In this document: one piece after another, positions 55,577 to 64,000 of the stretch
How the letters are laid out: the number at the start of each line of letters is the position of its first letter
Numbering within the stretch: position 1 is the first letter of the stretch
Source: Perognathus longimembris pacificus
Lineage: Eukaryota > Chordata > Mammalia > Rodentia > Heteromyidae
Reading direction: 5' to 3'
NCBI RefSeq assembly: GCF_023159225.1
Contig: NC_063168.1
Location: 63,653,398 to 63,717,397, forward strand
DNA: 64,000 nucleotides
The notes under the pieces: generated by a model
The model's database searches: none
The model's input: only the letters and a program-made list of their open reading frames with translations
What the model was told of the DNA's origin: nothing
Made by a program: the position numbers and the translations under genes

Positions 55577-57001
55577 ATTCAAAACGCCTTAAATTGACTT
55601 CTTAAAAAATCTTGAGTGTGCCTGATATTCTGAGTTAGCTATTTTTGCAGTCCTGGATCAGCCTGCTCCGCTATGGTTGCTTTCTTGACTCCTTGTGCTC
55701 CCAGCTCATGTTGGGGGGGGGGGGGGAGTGTGTCCACACCTTATGCGCATGTGCGAGTCTCAGTCCAGCCTCACTTGCTCTGTGTGCAACTGAAATGTCT
55801 CTCCCCTGGGGAGCTCAAGGCTGTGTCCTTTAGGACACAGCTGAAGGTGTTCTAAATGCTAAGGCCCTCTGGCACCTGACAGCCTGGCCCTGGCTCTCTG
55901 GACAGAGCAAGGAGACAGGTTCCCATCTAGTTCTTCAAACTGGGCCCCCCCCCCCCCGGAAGCTCATTTGATGAAGGAATTAAAGCATGACATCCCTCGG
56001 GCCGAGACGCCTGAACTGCTTTGTGAGTTCAGGGCATGGGGAGCTCAAGCCGCAGCACTATTCAAGGGGTGGGGACTGGCAACTGCTCATCCCAGGGAAG
56101 CCCCGGCCCCCTTGCTCTGGCTTCCAGTGGAGGAATCCTGCACCACAAGTGACAGGAATAATGGAGAGAGGGTGAACCAAACGGACAGTGCAGCCCAAGA
56201 GGCAAAACACGAGAGATCGCTAGCAAGGCGAAAAATGACTTTCATCCTGTGTGCAAGTCATTGCAGCTGCCAAGAAAGAAACCAACCCAGCCAAAATATC
56301 CAAGGACTGAGGGAAGTCAGAATTTTTTTTACCAAGAGAAAAACAACGTGGCCAGCAGGGGTTACTATGATTGGACATTAAGTCATTCTAAGGGGCTGTT
56401 CTGTTGTTTTTTTTTCCCCTACCCTATGAGAAACTCGTGATTCTTGTATGGCAGAACAAATATAACTGTGACTTATGTTTCCCAATTTACAGGGCTGATT
56501 TCATGCGCTTTCAACAGGAATATGATATTTCTGACAATCACAATTCTTCTTGACGCTGGAGAGCTTGGAGGGCCAAAGTCCCATCTGCCACACTTCCTTT
56601 TGTTGGGAGGCCCTCCCAGGTCTGAGAGACGCTCATAGATATGCAAATGGTGGCACGTGGAGATGTGGAAGCCTGAGCCTGAAGGTCTGCAGTTCTGTAA
56701 ATAACCTTTCCTCAAGCACTGCTAGGATGTCAAAGGAGAGGGGCTAGAGAAATTCACAAATGGAGAGCTCCCTGGTCTTGCTCAGGCCTTGTCTCTCTGA
56801 GGCAGCTCTAGCCCCTTCTCCTGGCTTGGGGACATTCCCTCTTTCTAAAGGGGGAGGTAATGCTACCACATACTGGGGGTGCTGTGCATGGTTTCTGGAT
56901 GGGGGCAAGATGGGTAGAGGAAGAGGAGGAGCTCAGGCACTTTCCAAATTTAAGAGGATTCGCAAAGAACTGAAAAAGGAAAACGAGTAGTTTAAACCAT
57001 C
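55577..57001. other. Unique non-coding sequence with homopolymers
   Basis: Holds a 14-base G run (55713-55726) and a 13-base C run (55945-55957). 56390-56560 is AT-rich and repeat-free and may be regulatory. The 137-codon frame (55968-56381, plus) has no recognised domain. Confidence 0.4.
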
Positions 57002-57238
57002 AGCACTGGGCACTAGTGGCTCACGCTGAAGATCATGGTTTGAAGCCATCCTGGTCAAGAAAATCTGTGTGATTTATCTCCAATTAACCGGCATAAAGCC
57101 AGAAGTGGAGCTGTGGCTCAAGTGGTAGAGCACCAGCTTTGAGTGAAGAAATTAAGAGAGAGTACCCAGGTCCTAAGTTTAAGCCCTAGTACTGGTGCAC
57201 TGGCACATGCATGCGAGTACGCATGCACGTGCGCACAT
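57002..57238 (+). mobile_element. Composite SINE, head partly deleted
   Basis: 'ctgggcactagtggctcacg' begins the B1-like head, which is shortened. The linker 'tctccaattaaccggcataa' and tRNA-like monomer 'gtggctcaagtggtagagca' are clear, ending 'aagccctagtactggtgca' and passing into a CA-rich tail. Confidence 0.85.
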
Positions 57239-57265
57239 TCGCACACACACACACACACACACACA
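57239..57265. repeat. (CA)n microsatellite
   Basis: About 12 CA units at the 3' end of the preceding SINE, after a degenerate 'gcatgcacgtgcgcaca' stretch. Confidence 0.95.
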
Positions 57266-57572
57266 AATTAAATAATCAGAGGTGGGGTGTGAATCATGTA
57301 TCTGCATCACTGTTGTTAGAAAACATAAATGATTCATATATTATTTTGAAAATACCTTATTACATAAATTGGTATTCAGGATGCAAAATCAAATTAAGAT
57401 CAGCCTGGTTCTGTTCTGTAGCTGTCTGTCTTACAGATAAAAGAAGACAACATTCTTTCTGTAATTGAGTGTGACCCTCACTCAGCCTGAAGCTTGGACA
57501 CAGGTGGTCAGGCAGAAAGGTCACTCTTCTGAGGTCATGTCGTAAGTGAGGGACTATAGCTCGGACAGAGAG

Positions 57573-57632
57573 AGGAGCGAGGCCAGCAGCATCTAGGATT
57601 CTAGGAGGAGCGAGGCCAGCAGCTCTAGGATT
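57573..57632. repeat. Short tandem duplication, about 33-bp period
   Basis: The segment 57573-57600 (starting 'aggagcgaggccagcagc') recurs at 57606-57632 with one base missing. Recent slippage or local duplication. Confidence 0.9.
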
Positions 57633-58600
57633 TGGTTTATAAGTAAAAACAAGCAATGGGGGAAGAACAGCTGGTGTTGAGTCTGGTGCTAGGATTAGTC
57701 TGCAACGCTAATCACAAGAAGTGGAAAAAATTAGGAGGTCCTGCCTGCCAAGGAGGTTTTCAAACACATGCATTTGCAGCAGTTGAGGCGGGATTAGACT
57801 CTCCCAGCGCCAACGACGTAGGGGCCCAGGAGCCAGAGCCCATTCCCGGGCAACACACTCAGTGCTCCGGTTCTGATACAACATCAGATGAGCCGTCACA
57901 CCTGGCTGGAGGTGGGGTGGGGGGTGGGGTTAGACTCCAGAGCTCCTCTGTGCAGTCCTGGGAAACGCTGTGACCAGTGGAATGTGGGAGAGAGAATGTC
58001 GCTGGGCCCAGACACTGGAGGTTGTGACACTTCCTGCCATTCCGGGAAGAAGAGGTTTACATGAGATACAGTTCAGGACATTCACAAATGCTAAGGACTT
58101 TCTCATACTGGGAATAAATCATGGAGTGTGACAACACATAGGACATTGTGTAAACAGCAGACAATGGTACCACCTTGGCAGCAGCATTATCTTATGCCTG
58201 GGGGCGTCACTGGGGGCAATGGCCTGTACCCATCCCAGTAACAAGCAAGCAAGGTAAGGTGTGACCAGGGCTCCCATGGCCTCGGTGGCCACTCTCACTG
58301 GCCCAGGGGGACCGCGTCTCACATCCTGGGTAGTTTCCTTTGAAACACAAGCACAGAGACAGTATGAGCGCCGTGGGACTTGGGGCTGGGGCTGTGTGGG
58401 GAAGTAGTGAGGTGCTTAGGGATGGAGACATTCTCCGACTTTTCAGGTCTGTGTGAGACAGACACAGAAGACACGCCAATGGCAGCTGGTGAGAGGGAGG
58501 ACCAGGAAGTGGAGGAGGAAAGGAGGTGACTGGTCATCAGAAGCCATGCTGAGCTAGATGGGGCTGTGGGAGTCTTGAGTGACCTCTCGTGTCAAAGTCA
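57633..58600. other. Unique non-coding sequence
   Basis: No recognised gene or repeat. A G-rich patch lies at 57911-57929. Confidence 0.35.
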
Positions 58601-58832
58601 CCTTGTAACTCGTAACTCTAGCTACTCAAAAGGCGGAGGAGACCTGAAGAATCTAGCTCAAAGCCAACCTTGACAGGACAAATCTATGCAACCATTACCT
58701 CCAATTAACCATGAAGGAAGCCAGATGTAAAGGTGTGGTTCAAGGGGTAGTGCACCAGTCTTGAGTGGAAAGAATCAAGCAAGAATGAGAGGTCCTGAGT
58801 TCAAGCCTCTGTACCGGCACAAATAAATTATA
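58601..58832 (+). mobile_element. Composite SINE, diverged
   Basis: 'ctctagctactcaaaaggcg' (B1-like head), 'acctccaattaaccatgaag' (linker), 'gtgtggttcaaggggtagtg' (tRNA-like monomer) and 'gagttcaagcctctgtaccg' (B-box region) are all identifiable, with an AT-rich end. Confidence 0.8.
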
Positions 58833-58848
58833 CCAAAGTCACCCAGAG

Positions 58849-58992
58849 GGGTCACTCGGTCACTGCATGGCAAGGCCATGACTGGGAGGTGGGGGGAAGG
58901 GGACCACTCATGGCACTGTGAGGTCATAACTAGGGGTCACTCCATGGGTAGTCCATGACCAGGGGTTACTCCCTTTGCTGCCTGGGTATGAC
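58849..58992. repeat. Degenerate minisatellite-like array
   Basis: Four related units start with 'ggtcactc' or a variant (58849, 58901, 58935, 58974), each followed by a 'catgac' or 'cataac' variant. Spacing varies from about 34 to 52 bases. It directly follows a SINE. Confidence 0.6.
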
Positions 58993-59329
58993 CAGCAGCC
59001 AGTCACACCAATGCCAGGGCTTCAATGGAAACACTGTTTGCAGGGCTCTCTGGTGAGGGCTCGGCAGTTGGCATGAAGGTCCCCCTAGGCCTGGATGTTG
59101 GACAAGTGCCCATGAATGCTCGCGACAAAGCATACGCGTTCACAGCAGCCCTGACTGGTCTCATCTCAGCGTGGACCACTTGGATCTGGGAAAGAGGCTC
59201 GCCCCTGGGATGCCGGTTCCCAAGATGCTCGTCCTTACGCCGTCTCTGAGGAGGAACGGGAGGACAGATGTTCTCAACGCCACTTCCCCGCCTGTCCCAG
59301 CTCCCCCAAACCCTCATTTTGGTGTTGCT

Positions 59330-59800
59330 ATTTGCTCCTACAAAATGTAGAGCTTTTCAAAAGGCATTCAATTTCCTTTGTTGTTATTCAGTTGCCATAG
59401 TCAATTAAAATCTATCAATGCCCCTGAATAAATTTGTGCTAGGTGAAGAAAGAGCCTCGGCACAATCTCTCGACATGATCTCTATTACCTTATGTTACTT
59501 TAATAGCTAGAGTAATAGTTTGTTATTAATGGAATTAAGCAATTTAGTTCAAGTTTCCCAGAGGTCTTATAAGACAACTATTATAATTTGTATGCTCAGA
59601 TTTTTCCATTGAGTTGATGCCATGTGTTTTACATTACTTGCTAATGTTTCGAGAGATAGCAGTAGTATATTTAATATCTGCTTTGTTTAATGATTCTAAA
59701 CCTCTTTCAGTGTAGGTAAGTGCTGCTGGAATTTTGAGCAGTTTAAAAGTCTACATTGTATAAATAATTATCTTGAATATTATTCAGCCTAATTTCAATT
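59330..59800. promoter_or_regulatory. Candidate conserved non-coding block
   Basis: About 470 bases of AT-rich, repeat-free sequence with many TAAT/ATTA cores ('agagtaatagtttgttatta', 'aataattatcttga', 'caattaaaatctatcaat') and no simple-sequence expansion. CpGs are retained near 59457, 59471 and 59650. Such islands of clean AT-rich sequence often prove to be deeply conserved enhancers. Untested here. Confidence 0.38.
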
Positions 59801-60519
59801 TGTGCTTCCATTTTGCCATCTATCCATCCTAAAAATTTCAGCCAAAATGTGTTTTTCCAGCATGAAACTATCTCCCATCCCTATAGAGAAGGCAGAAGAC
59901 AACGTATGTAATCTAGTGACTATACACACAGAGGAATCCTTGTGCATGCATGCACCTATGAACACTCAAGCATGCACATCCACGCTGCTCACACCAATTT
60001 ACCATATCCGAATAGAGTCATATTTAAACAAAGATTTCAAAAATGCTTTTGATGGTTGCAAAACCTGTTTTTAGAAGAAATAAATGTATTCACCGCATTA
60101 TGAAACAGCTTGAGAAAACAAGATCTTACAATGTACACCATCTCTGTATTTAAATAGTTTCATTTCTATTCATGAGCTCCCTGATTAGATACATGGAAAA
60201 TATCATCAGTAAAATATGAATAATTCTGACAAATTAATAGCCGATTTTTTTAAAATGAAAATATGTGTAAGCATCTCATTCTCATTAGATAAAGCTGCCG
60301 TTGGGGTATACGAGAAGCACGGACAGCACAAATTCCTCTTCGGTAGTAAACAGCGAAGAAAGAAAAGCCCTGGGCCTGGGGCCACACAGGAGCGTTGCTG
60401 GCAGCAAAGGGCAGCACTGTTTGCAAGATCAGGTTGGGGCAAACAGTCCCACACTTCCACAGAGATCTACGTCATTCTGTGTGGGAGGCAGGACACAGGA
60501 CGATCCGTCATAAGATGCT
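59801..60519. other. Unique AT-richer sequence
   Basis: No recognised repeat. 60140-60300 continues the AT-rich theme ('acaaattaatagccgat') and may be regulatory. The 152-codon plus frame (60216-60674) continues into a repeat relic and has no domain. Confidence 0.35.
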
Positions 60520-60700
60520 GGAGGAGGGAAGGACCTTGGAGATCATCTCATCCAACTGCCCATTACGTCCTGGACAGTTTCCATTGTTGCAGAAGAAGGA
60601 GAGATGAAAGCAATTTGCTCAAGGTTATACATCTGAGGGAGGCCAGGCTTGAATTCTGGCTGTTGGGCTCATAATCCAATGCTTTTTCTGTGGACTACAT
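60520..60700 (-). mobile_element. Ancient MIR-like repeat relic
   Basis: 'aaggaccttggagatcatct', 'catccaactgcccattacg', 'gatgaaagcaatttgctcaa' and 'gccaggcttgaattctggct' resemble an ancient mammalian SINE-like repeat in antisense orientation. Exact family not assigned. Confidence 0.55.
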
Positions 60701-60884
60701 CTAAACAAAATACACACTCACCAGGCATCTGAGGGCCTGAGCTGTGCCAACAGCTGCAGTGGTGAAGGGGACAGGCACAATGACCACACCGGGGATGAAG
60801 CCCCTGCTTTTGAGAACAGGAGATGGGATTATTACAGGAGGTAGCCAAGGCTGAGGGGAGAGGGCATGCTTCTAATGAGAAAGA

Positions 60885-61010
60885 CTGATCTGTATGGGGC
60901 TCGATCGCTTCCTCTGACCTTCAGCAAGTTACCTAATAGTTTTGAACATCATCTATAAAAATGTGAAAAAAAATTATTTGGCAGGGTTATATAAGATGCT
61001 CAAAAATATG
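60885..61010 (+). mobile_element. MIR SINE relic
   Basis: 'ctgaccttcagcaagttacc', 'gaacatcatctataaaaatg' and 'ggcagggttatataagatgc' match the MIR core in sense orientation. Confidence 0.6.
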
Positions 61011-61417
61011 TGTTGTTTTTTTTTAACTTCACTATAGAGAATCCAACCACACCAGCTCATGTTAAAGGGGGAATATCAGAAGACAGTGGTGAGACCCCAA
61101 AGGAACCCAGCAGAGGCTAGAGGCAAGAATTTTAGGAACCAAACACGATTAGCTCGGTCTCTCAGTGCATCCCTTTTCTTGGGATATCAGCTTCCCCTGA
61201 GGTATCAGCTTCCTTTACCCTGCCTTTCCCACTGGCCTTTGAGATGCAACCTTCTTTATGCAGAGCCCAGAATAACTGCTCTTGTCTTAAGACCATTTTG
61301 ATAAAGCAGATAAAGAGCCAACCTCAAATGGACCTCTGAGGTTCTTTTACTGCCCCAGGTCCCATTCCATAGGAGAGAGATTGTTCCAGCTAATCCCTTT
61401 TTCTTTTTCTCTCTCTC
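61011..61417. other. Unique non-coding sequence
   Basis: Contains a small 'tatcagcttccc' duplication near 61184-61215. Otherwise nothing recognisable. Confidence 0.35.
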
Positions 61418-61575
61418 ATGCCAGTCCTGGGGCTTAAACTCAGCCTGAATGCCTTATTGCTCAAGGCTATTGCTCTACCACTTGAGCCATGGCTCCACTT
61501 CTGTTTTTTTTTTTGTTGTTGTTTTTTTAATATTTAGTTGGAGATCAGAGTCTCATGGGCTTTTCTGCCTGGCTC
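61418..61575 (-). mobile_element. Composite SINE, 5' truncated
   Basis: Antisense tRNA-like monomer ('ccagtcctggggcttaaact', 'ctaccacttgagccatggct') and linker with an expanded T/TTG stretch (61504-61530). The B1-like head is missing after 'ttttctgcctggct'. Confidence 0.8.
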
Positions 61576-62005
61576 CTAGCAATTCAGCTAATTTCTTCAG
61601 GTCAAGACTAATTAGTCCTGTGTTGTTGACCAGCCAGATGAAGCCCCAGTAAGGCAGCTGAGGCTGGATAGATGCAATGTATGAACTGCTACTAACAGCA
61701 GGGTGGGTAGGGGCCAATATTTTTTGGAGGAAGGACTGGTAAGGACAGTAGTTCCAGTAAGATGTGGACAGCAGGGTGAGGGAGAAAAAGGAGTAAATGG
61801 CTGAATGTGCCTTGGGAGGAAGCCAAGTGGGCAAGTCCAGAGGCAGCATTGGAAGTGGCATTCTAAGCACAGGAAAGGCATAGTGGTGATGGATATCAGA
61901 GTGTGATTTTGCAGTTTGATGTGCTTTTAGCCCTAGGGTGGCAGGCCCCCAGGGAACAGGGACCCTGGTGATGAAACTAGGGAGCCAATATACAGGATGA
62001 AAAGA
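61576..62005. other. Unique non-coding sequence
   Basis: No recognised gene or repeat. Confidence 0.35.
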
Positions 62006-62198
62006 GAGAAGAAAGGGGAGAGAAGGAAGGATGGGAGGAAGGAAGAAAGGGAGAAAGGGAAAGAGAGAAAGAAAGAAAAGAAAGAGTGAGAGAAAGTGAG
62101 GAGGGAAGGGGAAAGGAAGGGAAAGAAACAGAGGAAGGAAGGAAGGAGGGAGGGAGGGAGGGAGGGAGGGAGGGAGGGAGGGAGGGAGGGAGGGAGGA
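62006..62198. repeat. Long purine tract with (GGGA)n core
   Basis: Nearly 190 bases of A and G only, with short breaks. The 3' third (about 62146-62195) is a nearly perfect AGGG/GGGA tetranucleotide array of about 12 units. It has strong potential for G-quadruplex or triplex formation. Confidence 0.95.
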
Positions 62199-62964
62199 AG
62201 GCCTAGGCAGTGTTTGGGTTAGAATTTGTCAGGGCCTATTGAAACTAGCTAAGAATAGAGGAGGAGAAGCAGGAAAGGCAGGGACCTTAGGAGATGGACA
62301 AAAGCCTAGGAGTGGAGTCTGGGGTGATGGAGGAAAGGTGGGAGTACTTTCAGATGACCTGGGACTTGGTAGGTGATGCTGCTATTGCTAGAGATAGGGG
62401 CACAGGATGAGGAGTGAGCTTGAAGACGGAGGGAATTCAGACAGATCTATGGCACCTGAGGAGTTTCTTGGTGGAGGGGCAGCTGGACAGCACCCTGGGG
62501 ACAAACTTGAGAGCTACCAGTTTACAGGTGAAGGACAGGAGATCAATAGTACCTGGAGGACTGGAAGAGAGTGATAAGGGATTCAAACAGCTCTGCCGGG
62601 ATGCAAGAAGCTGCCACCTGTGACTAAGAGGATTAGGAGCTACTGGTGGCCTGGTTGGTGGGAGCTATCCACGTGAGATCTGAGATTCTGGGATGCTGAC
62701 ATCCCCTAGCCCCTCAGTCACTAGAGGCCATTCAGGGCCTGTCACTTCTATTCTGGGAGGGCTGTGGTCTCCCCTCTGCTTTTACCCGAGCAGGAGGAAA
62801 CGTGGCTGACGGAGGGAGAGCTTCCTGGACCCAGACATTCTAGACTCTGCAAAGGGACCCCTGTGACCCAGCTGCTGGCATGGGGGTTTAGGCTGGGAAC
62901 TCATCCTTTTAACCAGAGCTGAGGGGGAGGAGAGCATACACTAGCACTAATATTGAACAGCTGC
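62199..62964. other. Unique non-coding sequence
   Basis: Purine-biased on the plus strand up to about 62400. No gene or mobile element recognised. Confidence 0.35.
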
Positions 62965-63475
62965 CACTCTGTTTACTTTCACAAGCACCAACTTCCCATA
63001 AATCCAAGTCAAAATCAATCATCTTTTATGGAAGATATTAATGGCAATTCCATTATTTAAATCCAATCAATGCAGGCTTTATTTCACCCATTGTACTGGA
63101 GCCAAGTTGTTTGGAGGGGGCTTTTGACCATGCAATGGAAAAAAAAAAAAAAAGTCCAACGACCTTGTTCCCATCTCAGCATTGCAGTTAGATATCTGCC
63201 TAGGAAAAAGGGATTTGGTTTCTCTCCGGTTCCAGGAGGAAGGTTTTAATTCCACTGGGCTAGGAAAAATAAAAATTCTTCCCTTGCGTTCATTATGTGC
63301 TGTCGAGTATTGTCAGGGCCACTCAGCATCACTGCTTTTTTAAACTCAGTAACTTAACTGCGGCGACCTCCTGCTTTCCAATCAGAATTTTTTTAAAAAA
63401 ACAACCATGAACTCAACTCTTCCAGGAACTGACTTCAATGGTCTAAAAAAAAAAAAAAATTAGCTAATCTTTAGC
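62965..63475. promoter_or_regulatory. Candidate conserved non-coding block
   Basis: Two AT-rich repeat-free parts (62965-63130 and 63170-63400) split by an A run at 63139-63153. Cores include 'caatcatcttttatggaaga', 'tattaatggcaattccatta' and 'ggttttaattccactgggct'. CpGs are kept near 63287, 63304 and 63361. Looks like enhancer sequence by composition only. Confidence 0.33.
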
Positions 63476-64000
63476 CAAGGCAAATGGGGGTTGTTTCCAG
63501 AAGAAGGCAAACATCAAGACAGAAATGGAGTGGTCTAGGAGATCAAGAAGCCACCAGCAGAAGCCTTCAAAGAAATGAGCCTGCACGGGCGCCTTGCCTA
63601 CCGTGGTCTCCTGCCCACAGATGCCTCAGAGTGAGAAGAGTGCTATGGGATGCACAACTTCCAACTCACTAGGGTGGATGTGTGTACGAAGAGGACAGTT
63701 TCAACTGGGCCCTGGAGTACGCGGAATTCTCCTAGTATCACGTGAAAGGATCCCCCCATTCCCTCTGACCCCCCCCCCTCCTTTAGGACTTGATGTTTTC
63801 ACCTTACGACACCCCTTCTTAGGAAGTGCCAGCTCCCTAGCTAGACTCTAAGCTTGCCCTATGAAAGTGTGCTGCTCCATTCACACACCTGCCTTCCCAT
63901 CCCCCAGGGGCCATGTCCCCCGCTCAGGGGCCACCTCGGCGCTGCGCTCATGCAGGTCAGGTTCCTTCCCACCATCAACATGGCCCCTCTGGAGTGGAGC
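63476..64000. other. Unique non-coding sequence to the window end
   Basis: GC-richer, with a C run near 63769-63778. No exon or repeat is recognised. Confidence 0.35.

Noticed and set aside
1..64000. CRISPR arrays, bacterial operons, phage or plasmid features
   Set aside because: No direct-repeat/spacer array, no dense coding and no ribosome-binding-site pattern. Mammalian SINEs, MIR and L1 are present throughout.

Overview
This window looks like non-coding nuclear DNA from a mammal, most probably a geomyoid rodent (kangaroo rat, pocket mouse or pocket gopher). The strongest clue is a nearly intact dimeric SINE at 35061-35280 with an ID-like (tRNA-Ala-type) left monomer and a second monomer that matches what I remember of the IDL-Geo family, described as restricted to Geomyoidea. 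A second, older copy lies at 40647-40817 on the other strand. CpG is sparse, (GT)n and (GA)n microsatellites are abundant, and L1, L2, MIR, MaLR-LTR and hAT relics are scattered throughout, as expected for a mammalian genome.

I found no protein-coding exon that I can support. All open frames are short (the longest is 236 codons), overlap other frames, lack recognisable domains, and often run through microsatellites or SINEs. The only structural-RNA relic is a U6-like pseudogene at 17732-17850. The window therefore reads as a gene desert or a very large intron.

Layout: 0-7 kb holds L2, SINE, MIR, L1 and MER5-type relics around unique sequence. 7.1-8.2 kb is a repeat-free block that looks like conserved regulatory DNA. 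8.4-9 kb is an L1 3' end. 9-20 kb is mostly unique sequence with MIR pieces, four large microsatellites, an L1 interrupted by a SINE and the U6 relic. 20-24.5 kb has further candidate regulatory blocks and a MaLR-type LTR. 28-31 kb has SINEs whose tails run into CA repeats. 32-35.5 kb has a rearranged L1 and the nested IDL-Geo insertion. 38.7-39.1 kb and 43.9-44.4 kb are candidate regulatory blocks, separated by a SINE cluster and a large antisense L1. 45.5-51.8 kb is mostly unique sequence after one unidentified rodent-type repeat. 52-58 kb mixes an L1-like tail, a hAT relic and SINEs. 58.8-64 kb has a degenerate minisatellite, an AT-rich candidate regulatory block, MIR pieces, a long purine/GGGA tract and a final candidate block.

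The repeat-poor, TAAT-motif-rich blocks (near 4.4, 7.4-8.2, 21.7-22.0, 23.7-23.9, 38.7-39.1, 43.9-44.4, 52.2, 59.3-59.8 and 63 kb) are what one would expect of long-range enhancers around a developmental regulator. That is inference from composition and motifs only: I could not align to other species. Repeat family names come from memory of consensus sequences, so boundaries are approximate by about 10-30 bases unless stated otherwise.
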